A stretch of DNA of 64,000 nt from Desulfotruncus arcticus DSM 17038 (GTDB lineage: Bacteria > Bacillota > Desulfotomaculia > Desulfotomaculales > Desulfallaceae). The DNA is taken from contig NZ_FOOX01000009.1 in NCBI RefSeq assembly GCF_900113335.1, positions 124,001 through 188,000 of the forward strand, given 5' to 3'. A model generated the notes under the pieces. It ran no database searches. It saw only the letters and a program-made list of their open reading frames with translations, and had not been told where the DNA came from. Below, piece by piece: positions 1 through 8,822 of this stretch (the stretch's first letter is position 1; every line of letters starts with the position of its first letter). Position numbers and translations under genes: made by a program.

Positions 1-335
1 GCCAGGGCGGCGGCGCGGGCGAAATTGTCGGCTAGAATTAAATCCATGTCCTGAAAATTACCTTGCGTTAACCGCGCAGTAGGCATCATTGAATGGACTA
101 GATAAAAAGCATAATCAGCGCCGCAAAGAGCCTGTTCTATGTCGTTGAGCGAAAAAATATCGCACTGTCGCCAGCTGACATCCAAACCACAAGCGGATTC
201 TTCTTCATGAACAGTATGTCTGGTAAGACATATTAGCCGGTACCGGGATTTTAACGCCGGCAATAAAGCCTGCCCCACAAAACCGGTAGCCCCCGCCACC
301 GCTACCACCGGCCTGTAATTCGGATTAGTAGGCAA
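1..335 (-). CDS. NAD(P)H-binding SDR-like protein (3' end outside window)
   Basis: Partial leftward gene whose C-terminal part lies beyond position 1. The start is a TTG at 335 preceded by a strong GGAGGTG site at 342-348. The visible 111 residues open with a Rossmann nucleotide-binding motif, GATGFVG, at about residues 15-21. A stretch containing LVHSM follows, as seen in YbjT/NmrA-like atypical SDR proteins (COG0702). The substrate is unknown. It begins 30 bases after the phosphatase stop codon, so it is probably the last visible gene of the hydrogenase transcript. A role in hydrogen metabolism is not implied by the sequence. Confidence 0.75.
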   Translation of the reverse strand, partial: MPTNPNYRPVVAVAGATGFVGQALLPALKSRYRLICLTRHTVHEEESACGLDVSWRQCDIFSLNDIEQALCGADYAFYLVHSMMPTARLTQGNFQDMDLILADNFARAAAL

Positions 336-365
336 TTTATACACCTCCAACAATGAGTGCATTAA

Positions 366-1514
366 TTAGTGATATTCTTCGGTAACGGTTTTTCCCGCCT
401 CCTGCAGCACCCGGATTAAATCGCGGATAATATACCGTTTGTAAATATAAATGGTCGGCACTCCGGTGCCCTGTTGGCCGGGGTTGGTCGCCTGACCGAT
501 AATAAAGTGCACGCTGTCTGCTGCCGCTAACAAGGCAGCCAGCCGGCTGGCTCCGTCCCGGCCGCTGAAATCCTTGATCCCGGGCCTGCTTTTTAATAAA
601 TCCAGAGCATCTACCAGCGTTATGGCACCTTCGGTTACCAGATCAATACCCGGTATAATACCCACAGGAGGAACCCGTTCAGTACGCGAAGACAGGTCAA
701 CGCGCACATTTCTTCCCAAAACGCGTCCTACTATGTTGCCCGTGGTGCCGCCACATACCACTTTAACGCCTTCGCTGCGCATAAACCTGTCAACTACCAT
801 AATGTCTTCTTCCTTATTTTGGGGAGGCCCTATTAATACGGTAACCCGTTTGGGCCTACGTACCTTGATTACTGCTATACTGGCGTCATCACCGGGTTTT
901 CCGGCATAGATATTATTGCATAAGCAGGCAATCTCGCCGGCCCATTCCGCGGCTCCCTTTTGCATCGAAAACGTATCTGTTAAATAAGCTGTCATTCGTT
1001 CCCGGCCCAGCCCCATGTCCCATGTTTTACCGGCGCCGGCATACAGCACCCCGTCGCTGACAATAACCAACCAATTATCTGCATGGACATTAAAAAAGCT
1101 TTCCCGGATGACTTTTCCACCAATATTTCTTTTATTTGTCTCAAGCCCAATTATAGTATTATGCCGCCCGAAAAAGACAGCCGGATTTTCGTATTCTATT
1201 AAATAGGCACAGCCGTCCTGCTTTAATTGCAGAACGGTAAAGGTGCTGTAAGCCAGCTTGCGTACCCTGCAGATAGGCAGCGTTTGCCCCAGCGTTTCCA
1301 TAACATCTTCTATGCGCCCGCCCATTTTAAGCATGGTGCTGGCTGTTTTAGCCGTAAGGCGGGAAAGAATGTTGGCTTTAACACCACTGCCAAGGCCGTC
1401 GGCAACCACTATAATGTGGTCGGTACCGGTATGGACAACCTCTATGCTGTCGCCACACAATTCTTCACCATATTTAACCAGGCGGGCAGTTCCAATATCT
1501 ACGCAGATTTTCAC
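366..1514 (-). CDS. SpoIIE-type PP2C serine phosphatase of the hydrogenase operon
   Basis: The first ~215 of 382 residues form a PP2C/SpoIIE phosphatase fold. Metal-binding acidic motifs are visible: VVADGLGSG (Asp39), IVSDGV near residue 153 and PGDDAS near residue 208. The C-terminal ~160 residues contain a CGGTTGN segment and are of unknown function. The start is a GTG with AAAGGAGC upstream. The gene follows the sensory hydrogenase, with copy A of a structured repeat filling the gap. Phosphatases of this kind are known beside PAS-type [FeFe] hydrogenases. A two-part H2 signalling route (HydS senses, phosphatase relays) is inferred. The target phosphoprotein is not visible. Confidence 0.85.
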   Translation of the reverse strand: MKICVDIGTARLVKYGEELCGDSIEVVHTGTDHIIVVADGLGSGVKANILSRLTAKTASTMLKMGGRIEDVMETLGQTLPICRVRKLAYSTFTVLQLKQDGCAYLIEYENPAVFFGRHNTIIGLETNKRNIGGKVIRESFFNVHADNWLVIVSDGVLYAGAGKTWDMGLGRERMTAYLTDTFSMQKGAAEWAGEIACLCNNIYAGKPGDDASIAVIKVRRPKRVTVLIGPPQNKEEDIMVVDRFMRSEGVKVVCGGTTGNIVGRVLGRNVRVDLSSRTERVPPVGIIPGIDLVTEGAITLVDALDLLKSRPGIKDFSGRDGASRLAALLAAADSVHFIIGQATNPGQQGTGVPTIYIYKRYIIRDLIRVLQEAGKTVTEEYH

Positions 1515-1540
1515 GGGCGGGAATGCTCCTTTCGAACTTT

Positions 1541-1663
1541 ATCTCGTTAACCGCCGCTAAGACTCCCGCCTCTACAGGAGGGAGTTAAGCGGCGATAAAC
1601 TCGAAATAAGTGCGACTAAGGTTCAGGTGGGGTCAAAACCCCACCTGAACCAAGTCTTCTTTA
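1541..1663 (-). repeat. Structured leader element, copy A
   Basis: Read on the minus strand, it contains a long helix (GGTTCAGGTGGGG with its complement), the linker TTAGTCGCACTTATTTCGAG, and a second helix (CGCCGCT/AGCGGCG plus ACTCCC/GGGAGT). It ends about 26 bases before the GTG of the phosphatase gene, directly ahead of its ribosome site. It is nearly identical to copy B at 8166-8291 and related to copy C at 15163-15290. Its orientation is sense to the downstream gene. Whether it acts as RNA or is only a mobile palindromic unit is not decided by the sequence. Confidence 0.8.
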
Positions 1664-3391
1664 TAAAGGCTCCTGCCTCATTAATTCAATTAACTTGGTT
1701 AAAAGCACTTTTGTCTCAGCGGTGGTCTCGCCCAATAAACCGGCAATTTCCTGGGCTACCTGCATTTGTTTGGTTATTACTTCCTGGGCCCGGGCAATAG
1801 TTTGCGCTTTAACCAGTTCAAATTGCTCGCGGTGTTTTTTCTCTGCAGTAATGTCAACCAAAATGCCTACTATAATTTTTTCATTTTTTAACGGAAAGAT
1901 TACTTGACGAATAACCATATCCATTTGAGAATAAACTGTCACGTTATTGATCATTTTGCCTGTTTGCAGCACCTGTAAAAAGCTGTCGGGCTCTATAAAT
2001 TTATTTAGTTTTTGACCCACTATTTCTGCAGCTGTGCCGGTAAACATATGTTCACCGGCCGGGTTTACCTCCTTAATGACCAGGTCGTGATTGACTAAGA
2101 TAATGGCATTGGGCATGGCATTCATTACCAGGGCAGACATGGATTCCGCCCGTCGGCGCATGTAGGGGATGCACATCTGCACTTCAGCATTGCCCTGATA
2201 TACCGCCACGGCCTTATCCCGGCAGGAATCATAACCGCAAGCGCCGCAGTTGAGTTCATCTTCGGGGTGATATTTACCGGTCCGGGCTAATATCTGCCTG
2301 ATAGCTTGCTCATCCGGTAAGGGCAGGATTACTTTCCGGTTGATAAAATTTCTGACCATCAGTTCCGCAGGCAAATCTGCTTCGGTGGCGCCGTTATCCT
2401 TGTTCCCCTGAACGGCTGTCGCCCTGTAATAATTAATTACCTTTTGACGGCGGACAAAGATATCTTCATTCCGACCCAGCATCAGAGGACCGTCAATGCA
2501 GCCACCGCGGCAGGCCAGCAGTTCCATTAGCCCCGGGAGGACGGTTTTGTTGCGGGACAGATAGCTTAAAAATTCAATACAGTTTTGCAGACCGGTAATG
2601 GCGGTAAATTGCGCTTCGGTTTTTATGTTCCCGGCAATGGTTCGGGCCATCCCTCCCTCAATGGGAAACAAACGAGCCAGATCGGGCTGCGGACCGTCAA
2701 ATACTTCCGGTTTCAGCCCGTCCGGGTATAAACCTTCTTCCCGCACCCATTCCCAGAATTCATCGAAGCCCAGCGCAAAATCAATGGCGTCACGTATCCC
2801 GGGTGTTTGCGCCTCCTCCTTCTTGGCGGCGCAGGGGCCGATAAACACCGTAAGGTGATCCGGATATAATTGTTTCATATAGCGCCCGTGGGCAATCATT
2901 GGTGAAACCACCGGTGCCAGTAAAGGTATCAGCTCAGGGTAATGTTTCTCAATTAAATTCACCACCACCGGGCAGGCGCTGCTGATAAGCGGTTTATCCA
3001 AACCCAATCTGTGATGCTGAGCCGCTACCAGTTCCGCCCCCAGGGAAGTTTCCTGCACGTGTCTGAAGCCCATGCGGCGGAGTAAAGCCGGCATCTGCCC
3101 CGGTTCCGGCAGGGGCAGCCCCGCCACAAAGGAGGGAGCCACCCCTACAGCCATAGGAACCCCATGTTGTAAATGTAATTTAACTTGTTCCAGCTCAGAA
3201 ACGACTTTTTTAGCCTTCTGCGGGCATACCAGAACACACCGGGCATCCTGTACACAAAGCTCTGTAATCACCTGGGCATGCAGTGTGTCTGCATCGTCAC
3301 CGGTGCGGATGCGGATAGCCTTGACCGGACAGGCCCTGAGACAACGGTAACAATCCCGGCACCTGGCTTCATTGGTAATGATTAAATCCAT
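1661..3391 (-). CDS. hydS: Sensory [FeFe] hydrogenase with PAS domain (HydS-like)
   Basis: The 576-residue domain order is: two ferredoxin [4Fe-4S] motifs (CRDCYRCLRACP at 11-22 and a second ending VCP near 57); H-cluster domain; an extra CxxCx4C...C cluster (Cys382, 385, 390, 407); PAS at about 415-520; and a short charged tail. The H-cluster motifs are altered. The L1 motif is SSACP, with Ala139 where catalytic enzymes have the proton-transfer cysteine. L2 is GPCAAKKEE and L3 is ACRGGC. This pattern fits sensory (group C) hydrogenases rather than turnover enzymes. It lies 12 bases after hydA and before the phosphatase, so co-transcription is likely. H2 sensing with PAS output is inferred from family knowledge. 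Confidence 0.9.
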   Translation of the reverse strand: MDLIITNEARCRDCYRCLRACPVKAIRIRTGDDADTLHAQVITELCVQDARCVLVCPQKAKKVVSELEQVKLHLQHGVPMAVGVAPSFVAGLPLPEPGQMPALLRRMGFRHVQETSLGAELVAAQHHRLGLDKPLISSACPVVVNLIEKHYPELIPLLAPVVSPMIAHGRYMKQLYPDHLTVFIGPCAAKKEEAQTPGIRDAIDFALGFDEFWEWVREEGLYPDGLKPEVFDGPQPDLARLFPIEGGMARTIAGNIKTEAQFTAITGLQNCIEFLSYLSRNKTVLPGLMELLACRGGCIDGPLMLGRNEDIFVRRQKVINYYRATAVQGNKDNGATEADLPAELMVRNFINRKVILPLPDEQAIRQILARTGKYHPEDELNCGACGYDSCRDKAVAVYQGNAEVQMCIPYMRRRAESMSALVMNAMPNAIILVNHDLVIKEVNPAGEHMFTGTAAEIVGQKLNKFIEPDSFLQVLQTGKMINNVTVYSQMDMVIRQVIFPLKNEKIIVGILVDITAEKKHREQFELVKAQTIARAQEVITKQMQVAQEIAGLLGETTAETKVLLTKLIELMRQEPL

Positions 3392-3403
3392 ATATAAAGC
3401 CCC

Positions 3404-5422
3404 TTAAATCGGCACATTGGCATGAACGGCTATTCTGGTTTTAAAAACCTTGGCGGCGTTTTGCGGTGTTACACCGGTAATAATCTCATCGCCCACCTTG
3501 ACCGAGACTCCCTGGTCACAGTGCTCCAGGCAAAATGTGCCGTTAAGTTTGATATACTTCTCCAGGCCGCACTGCCTTACCAGATCAGTAAATTGGTTTA
3601 AAACGTCATAAGAACCCCGCAGGTAGCACCCGGTACCTATGCAAACTGCAACTTCCACCATATCTTCCCCTGATAAATCCGTTATTTGCATCGGCTTGCC
3701 GCTTATCCTGCGCCGGTGGACATAACTGGTGTGCAGATCATGGTGGGCGGTGCGAGTATCAAACCCTTTGAGCCATTCGTTAATTATTTTATTGACGTAC
3801 ACGTTATCCTGAGCCTTGTGCACCTGTTCAATAGCATCCAGCTGATAAATCGAATTCAACCTCTGTATTCTGGTTGAGGTGTTATTGATATCCGGCTGCC
3901 CGCCGCCGCCGATACAGCCACCCGGACAGGCCATAACTTCTACGATATGATACATTATTTCTCCCGTTTTTAGGCGCTGGATCAGTCTTTCAGCATTATT
4001 GATCCCGTTAACTACCGCTACCTTTAACTTCCGGTCATTCACGGCAACTTCCGCCTCTTTAAGTCCTTGGATACCGCGAGCCGGATAGAAATCAATTCGG
4101 CCCACTTCGTGGCCGCCGGTATAACCGGCTATATACCGGACCACTGATTCCATTACCCCGCCTGAGGCGCCAAAGATTAAAGCCCCTCCTGAGCCCATAC
4201 CAAGCGGGTTGTCAAAGCCGGCCGGCTCCAGTTCGTTAAATACAATACCGAATTCTTTAATCATTTGGGCCATTTCCACCGTGGTTAAAACAATATCCAC
4301 ATCATAGACGCCCTCAGTGGTAAATTCAGGTCTTTTAGCCTCAAATTTTTTGGCCGTGCAGGGCATTACAGAGATACATACTACTTCAGCAGGGGTTTTG
4401 CCAATTTTTTTCGCATAGTGTTTTTTAATCAGTGAGCCAAACATCTGCTGCGGCGACCGGCAGCTGGAAAGATGATCAATCATATCGGCGTGCGTCTGCT
4501 CACAGTATTTTACCCAACCGGGACAGCAGGAAGTGAATAGCGGAAGCCTGCCTTCGTTTTCCAGGCGGCTCAGAAATTCCATTGATTCTTCAATGGTAGT
4601 CAGGTCAGCAGTAAAAAGCGTGTCAAATACTTTATCAACGCCCATTTTCTTTAATGCGGCCACAATTTTACCGGTAACTGCCGAACCGGCCGCCAAGCCA
4701 AACTCTTCACCCAAAGCCACCCGTACTGCCGGAGCAATTTGCACCACCACTGTTTTCCCGGGATCATGAATGGCCGCCCAGGCTTGCTCTACTTCTGACT
4801 TTACCGTCAGGGCGCCGGTGGGGCAAACAGCCACACACTGGCCGCAGTTGATGCAGGCCACATCGGCCAAATCTTTACCGAAAGCGGTGGTTACCAGAGT
4901 CTTACTGCCCCGGTGGGCAAAATCCCAGATACCCAGCCCCTGTACTTCCTTGCATACGCGTACACAGTCACCGCACAGGATGCACTTATTGGGATCTTTA
5001 ACAATACTGCAGCTTGAATGATCAATTGGCAGTTTGATATCCCGCTTACCAAAACGTATCTCGTCAACCCCATATTGTTTAGCCAATTTTTGCAGTTTAC
5101 AGGTAGTGTTTTTAGAGCAGGTTGGGCACTCCCGGTCGTGATTGGCCAGCAGCAGCTCGAGAATCATCCGGCGCAGGCGCCGGGTGCGCTCAGTATTGGT
5201 GCGTATCACCATTCCGTCCGTGGGCGGGGTGGAGCAGGAAGCCACCAGACCTACGTTCTCAACTTCTACCAGGCACAGGCGGCACGCTCCGTACACGCTC
5301 AGTTCTGAATGGTAGCAAAATGTTGGCAGTTCAATGCCTATACGTCTGACAAGCTCCAAGATATTTTTGGCGTTGCCAATTGCTACTGACTGACCATCTA
5401 TTATAACCCGACTGGTTTGCAT
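3404..5422 (-). CDS. hydA: [FeFe] hydrogenase catalytic subunit HydA (trimeric, NAD-linked)
   Basis: This is the catalytic subunit of a HydABC complex, interconverting H+ and H2 with NADH and probably ferredoxin (electron bifurcation). From the N-terminus it has a plant-type [2Fe-2S] domain, a His-ligated cluster motif (NHDRECPTC...C), two [4Fe-4S] motifs, and intact H-cluster motifs TSCCPGW, MPCTAKKFE and ACPGGCIGGGGQP. A C-terminal thioredoxin-like [2Fe-2S] domain has Cys pairs CIGTGC and CLEHC. The chosen ATG at 5422 has GGGGTG upstream. A GTG at 5461 is in frame but has no ribosome site. That gives about 672 residues, normal for the bifurcating type. No signal peptide is seen, so it is cytoplasmic. 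Confidence 0.95.
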   Translation of the reverse strand: MQTSRVIIDGQSVAIGNAKNILELVRRIGIELPTFCYHSELSVYGACRLCLVEVENVGLVASCSTPPTDGMVIRTNTERTRRLRRMILELLLANHDRECPTCSKNTTCKLQKLAKQYGVDEIRFGKRDIKLPIDHSSCSIVKDPNKCILCGDCVRVCKEVQGLGIWDFAHRGSKTLVTTAFGKDLADVACINCGQCVAVCPTGALTVKSEVEQAWAAIHDPGKTVVVQIAPAVRVALGEEFGLAAGSAVTGKIVAALKKMGVDKVFDTLFTADLTTIEESMEFLSRLENEGRLPLFTSCCPGWVKYCEQTHADMIDHLSSCRSPQQMFGSLIKKHYAKKIGKTPAEVVCISVMPCTAKKFEAKRPEFTTEGVYDVDIVLTTVEMAQMIKEFGIVFNELEPAGFDNPLGMGSGGALIFGASGGVMESVVRYIAGYTGGHEVGRIDFYPARGIQGLKEAEVAVNDRKLKVAVVNGINNAERLIQRLKTGEIMYHIVEVMACPGGCIGGGGQPDINNTSTRIQRLNSIYQLDAIEQVHKAQDNVYVNKIINEWLKGFDTRTAHHDLHTSYVHRRRISGKPMQITDLSGEDMVEVAVCIGTGCYLRGSYDVLNQFTDLVRQCGLEKYIKLNGTFCLEHCDQGVSVKVGDEIITGVTPQNAAKVFKTRIAVHANVPI

Positions 5423-5464
5423 ATTTTCAACACCCCTTACTTGTTTAGTAATAAAATTCACAAT

Positions 5465-7345
5465 TTATGCCGTATAAATTGCGCTAAACTTGCATTTTTC
5501 CATACATGTGCCGCATTTTACACATTTGGAAGTGTCAATGACATGCGGCTCTTTTTTAGTCCCGGTTATAGCCTCGGCGGGACAGAGTTTGGCGCATAGC
5601 CCGCAGCCCGTGCATTTTTCCTGATCGATGAAGTAATTCTGCAGGGCCTTGCAGACCCCCGCGGGACATTTTTTATCCCGCACATGAGCCTCATACTCGT
5701 GCCTGAAATACTTCAGCGTGGTTAACACCGGGTTGGGTGCGGTTTTGCCCAGGCCGCACAGCGAGCCGTCCTGAACCGTCAGCGCCAGTTCCTCCAGCAA
5801 TGCCAGATCTGTCTCATCGGCCAACCCCCGGGTAATTTTGGTTAAAAGCTCCAGCATGCGCTTGGTGCCTTCCCGGCAGGGGACGCACTTGCCGCAGGAT
5901 TCATTTTGTACAAAATTCATAAAGAACTTGGCAACTTCGACCATACAGGTGTCCTGCCCCATGACCACCAGTCCACCGGAGCCAATCATAGCCCCTGCTT
6001 TTTTCAGCGCGTCGTAATCCAGAGGTAAATCAAGGTGCTCTTCGGTAAGACAGCCGCCCGACGGGCCGCCAATTTGGACAGCCTTGAATTGCTTTCCGTC
6101 CCTAAGCCCGCCGCCAATATCAAAAACCAATTCCCGCAGGCTCATGCCCATTGGTATTTCCACCAGACCTGTATGCGATACCTGGCCGGCCAGGGCAAAT
6201 GTTTTAGTGCCCGGACTTGTTGCGGTGCCGTACCGGCGGAACAACTTCCCACCCTTGAGTAAAATAAACGGCAGGTTGGCCAGTGTTTCAACGTTATTGA
6301 TAATTGTAGGGCAGCCCCATAAACCTTTGTTGGCCGGAAACGGCGGCCGTGGTTTGGGCATACCCCGTTCACCTTCAATAGAGGCTATCAGTGCCGTCTC
6401 CTCGCCGCATACGAAGGCGCCGGCACCCTCTTTGATATTGATTTTAAAGCAAAAATCCGTACCTAAAATGCTTTGACCTAAAAGGCCCAGCAGTTGAGCC
6501 TCTGCAACAGCGCGTTTTAAACGTTGGACTGCCAGCGGATATTCCGCCCGTACATAAACATAACCTTCGTCGGCACCGATGGCGTAACCGGCAATCATCA
6601 TTCCTTCCAACACCCGGTGCGGGTCACCTTCCATTACGCTGCGGTCCATAAAAGCACCGGGGTCACCTTCATCCCCGTTGCAAATGATATATTTTTTGTC
6701 TCCTTGCGCAGCCCGGGCAAACTGCCACTTCTTCCCGGTGGGGAACCCCCCGCCGCCGCGGCCGCGTAATCCTGATTCCTGGACCTCGGTAATTACTTCT
6801 TCGGGTGTCATTTCAAATATTGCCCTGGCTAGAGCTTGATAACCGTCATGCGCCAGGCAATCATTAATATCATCGGGGTTAATGCGCCCGCAGTGCTCCA
6901 GGGCTATACGCGTTTGTTTCTGGTAAAAGGGAATTTCGTCCTGGGTTTTAACCGCCATGCCACTTGCCGGATGATGATATAACAACCTTTCAACCAGTTG
7001 ATTGCCAACAATATGTTTTTCAACTATTTCAGCAACATCATTGATTTTGACATGATGGTAAAAAACTCCCTCAGGCTCAATCCGCACCAGCGGGCCCATT
7101 TCACAAAAGCCATGACAACCGCTGATGTTAAGCGCGTAAGGCTCAGGCCACAGTTCTTCTGCAAGTTCGATTTTTACCGGTAATCCCTGTTCCTTGAGTT
7201 TTTGCCGCAGTGCCTCATAAACTTGTAAGGAGCCGTTAGCCACGCATCCGGTGCCGGCACAAACCAAAATACGCATTTTTTCTTGGCGCAGCTTACCTTT
7301 TAATTCAGTCTGGCAATCTATTAAATCAACTCTTGATTTGAGCAT
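5465..7345 (-). CDS. hydB: Hydrogenase subunit HydB (NuoF-like, FMN/NAD site)
   Basis: The 626-residue protein begins with a thioredoxin-like [2Fe-2S] domain (CAGTGC and GCHGFCEMGP). A NuoF-type FMN/NADH core follows, with the glycine-rich GRGGGGFPTGKKW motif. Next comes the NuoF [4Fe-4S] motif SCGKCVPCREG with a distal Cys. Two ferredoxin motifs close it (CTGCGLCAKLCP and CVKCGTCMEKC). It carries electrons between NAD(H), ferredoxin and HydA. The start ATG has TAAGGAGG upstream. It lies 19 bases after hydC, in the usual C-B-A order. Confidence 0.95.
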   Translation of the reverse strand: MLKSRVDLIDCQTELKGKLRQEKMRILVCAGTGCVANGSLQVYEALRQKLKEQGLPVKIELAEELWPEPYALNISGCHGFCEMGPLVRIEPEGVFYHHVKINDVAEIVEKHIVGNQLVERLLYHHPASGMAVKTQDEIPFYQKQTRIALEHCGRINPDDINDCLAHDGYQALARAIFEMTPEEVITEVQESGLRGRGGGGFPTGKKWQFARAAQGDKKYIICNGDEGDPGAFMDRSVMEGDPHRVLEGMMIAGYAIGADEGYVYVRAEYPLAVQRLKRAVAEAQLLGLLGQSILGTDFCFKINIKEGAGAFVCGEETALIASIEGERGMPKPRPPFPANKGLWGCPTIINNVETLANLPFILLKGGKLFRRYGTATSPGTKTFALAGQVSHTGLVEIPMGMSLRELVFDIGGGLRDGKQFKAVQIGGPSGGCLTEEHLDLPLDYDALKKAGAMIGSGGLVVMGQDTCMVEVAKFFMNFVQNESCGKCVPCREGTKRMLELLTKITRGLADETDLALLEELALTVQDGSLCGLGKTAPNPVLTTLKYFRHEYEAHVRDKKCPAGVCKALQNYFIDQEKCTGCGLCAKLCPAEAITGTKKEPHVIDTSKCVKCGTCMEKCKFSAIYTA

Positions 7346-7364
7346 ACAAAAACCTCCTTACTGC

Positions 7365-7862
7365 TTAATTTTGAGAACCTTTGTCATCATCAGTTACCTG
7401 CAGCTTTTTAAGTACCTCTATGACGCCTTGCGGAGTCATTTGGCCAAACACTTCTTTGTTGTTAACGGTTACCACGGGAGCCAGGCCGCAGGCGCCCAAG
7501 CAGGATACCGTTTCTACTGTAAACTGCAGGTCATCGGTGGTTTGTTTGTTATCCGGCAATTTTAGTTCGCGGCGCAGTGAAAAATTTATCGGTTCCGAAC
7601 CGCGCACATGGCAGGCGGTGCCATCACATACCCGGATAACATATTTACCTTTGGCAACCAGGGAAAACTGGGCATAAAATGTCGCCACACCATATACTGT
7701 AGCCGGCGATAAGCCCATGGCTGTAGCCACGTATGTCAGAACTTCTTCCGGCAGGTAACGGTATTCTTCCTGAACCTCCTGTAGGATGGCAATTAGATGT
7801 GATACCTTACTTTCATGCCTGTCAATAATTTCTTGAAGTTTTTGAAACTTCCGCCGCTGCAT
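7365..7862 (-). CDS. hydC: Hydrogenase subunit HydC (NuoE-like [2Fe-2S])
   Basis: The 165 residues are typical of the NuoE/24-kDa family. A thioredoxin-like fold carries the [2Fe-2S] ligands CDGTAC and CLGAC. It is the electron-transfer subunit of HydABC and the first gene of the operon. The ATG at 7862 has a GGGGG-containing site upstream. The promoter and a Rex-like operator lie about 100 bases upstream. Confidence 0.95.
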   Translation of the reverse strand: MQRRKFQKLQEIIDRHESKVSHLIAILQEVQEEYRYLPEEVLTYVATAMGLSPATVYGVATFYAQFSLVAKGKYVIRVCDGTACHVRGSEPINFSLRRELKLPDNKQTTDDLQFTVETVSCLGACGLAPVVTVNNKEVFGQMTPQGVIEVLKKLQVTDDDKGSQN

Positions 7863-7950
7863 ACTACCAAACCCCCTTTTTTGGATTTGTGATTTAAAGA
7901 ACTTGTCAAGATGTGGTGCTTTTTTCCGCTTCTCCTATTGCAATATAAAT

Positions 7951-7968
7951 TTGTGTTCTTTTTCACAA
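7951..7968. promoter_or_regulatory. Rex-like operator of the hydrogenase operon
   Basis: TTGTGTTCTTTTTCACAA matches the known Rex consensus TTGTGAANNNNTTCACAA except at the two A positions of the left arm. It overlaps the -10 box and the expected start site of the hydC promoter. That is where an NADH-sensitive repressor would act on a NADH-oxidising hydrogenase. The match is seen directly; the regulator assignment is inference. No rex gene is in the window. Confidence 0.7.
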
Positions 7969-7993
7969 TATATTTGATAGTAACATTTGTCAA
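7965..7993 (-). promoter_or_regulatory. Sigma-A promoter of the hyd operon
   Basis: On the minus strand TTGACA (7988-7993) is followed by a 17-base spacer and TATTGT (7965-7970), a near-consensus housekeeping promoter. Transcription would start near 7958, giving a leader of roughly 95 bases before hydC. The Rex-like site overlaps the -10 box. Confidence 0.75.
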
Positions 7994-8165
7994 TAACTAT
8001 TTGAAGATTTAACAATTATACTTTATCATCTGATAAAGGAATTTTATTAATATGACGGGATAAAAATAGACCAACCTTATTAAAGGCTGATCTGGCACCA
8101 AAGGATATTTTTTAAAGGGATTTTGGTTTGAAAACAGAAGTATTTTTATTTATAATTTTAATGTC

Positions 8166-8291
8166 TAATAAAGAAGACTTGGTTCAGGTGGGGGGGGGAC
8201 CCCACCTGAACCTTAGTCGCACTTATTTCGAGTTTATCGCGGCTTAACTCCCGCCTGTAGAGGCGGGAGTCTTAGCGGCGGTTAACGAGAT
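8166..8291 (+). repeat. Structured leader element, copy B
   Basis: Plus-strand copy of the element at 1541-1663. Helix 1 pairs GGTTCAGGTGGGG with CCCCACCTGAACC, extended by GACT/AGTC across a small internal loop. The linker TTAGTCGCACTTATTTCGAG is identical to copy A. Helix 2 has CTCCCGCC/GGCGGGAG. The terminal CGAGAT can pair with ATTTCG in the linker, closing helix 2 as an outer stem. The element ends 18 bases before the pspC start codon, just ahead of its ribosome site. Confidence 0.8.
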
Positions 8292-8309
8292 CAAGAAAGG
8301 AATTACTAT

Positions 8310-8510
8310 ATGGCCAAACAAATTAAGCGGTTACACCGCTCATCAACGAACAGCATGATCGCTGGTGTATGTGGCGGCTTAGCCGAATACCTTGGGATCG
8401 ATCCCGTGATTGTGCGCTTGGGCTATGTCATACTATCCATTGCATCAGTTGCCTTTCCGGGTATTCTGGTATATCTGGTGGCCTGGTTGGTGATACCGCG
8501 CGATTTTTAA
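8310..8510 (+). CDS. PspC-domain small membrane protein
   Basis: 66 residues, almost all a PspC domain. A basic N-terminus and the conserved GVCGGLAEYLGIDP segment precede a hydrophobic stretch of about 24 residues and a WLVIPRDF end. Family members are small inner-membrane proteins linked to envelope stress, but stand-alone short forms are common in Firmicutes and poorly defined. AGAAAGGA lies ahead of the ATG. Copy B of the structured repeat forms its leader. No other psp gene is nearby. Confidence 0.85.
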   Translation: MAKQIKRLHRSSTNSMIAGVCGGLAEYLGIDPVIVRLGYVILSIASVAFPGILVYLVAWLVIPRDF

Positions 8511-8822
8511 ACCGGCTCCAGGTGGCGGTGATTGTGCATAACCGCACAATTTAATTTTCTTTTAAAGGTAAATTATCATTTGACCAGTCCAAATTTAAAA
8601 TCTAATGAAAAAAAACTTAATAATTTAAAAATTTTAACCATTAATATATTAACTTATTTGAATAATTTTAAAAGATTTTTTTTTATCTTTTTGGTTTACT
8701 ATCATTCATTAAGCACGTATAATCATATTAAGCCAAGTATATCAAGTAAAAACAAGTAAGCTTAGGTAAAATTTTTGTCATCAATTGTTTATTAAAAAGG
8801 TGGCGTTAGTGAGGTGATGATA
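8511..8822 (+). other. AT-rich gap before acyl-CoA synthetase gene
   Basis: About 310 bases, very AT-rich with runs of A and T. I see no convincing gene or terminator. The only readable signal is the promoter listed at 8695-8723. Confidence 0.5.
8695..8723 (+). promoter_or_regulatory. Probable sigma-A promoter for the ADP-forming synthetase operon
   Basis: TTTACT (8695-8700), a 17-base spacer and a perfect TATAAT (8718-8723). The -35 box is weak (4 of 6). Start near 8730 would give a ~93-base leader. Confidence 0.55.

Noticed and set aside
574-909. Plus-strand open frame opposite the phosphatase gene
   Set aside because: Antisense shadow with no ribosome site; the minus-strand frame has clear PP2C motifs.
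8532-8759. 75-codon frame in the AT-rich gap
   Set aside because: Low-complexity Asn/Ile/Phe/Lys translation, no ribosome site, overlaps the promoter.
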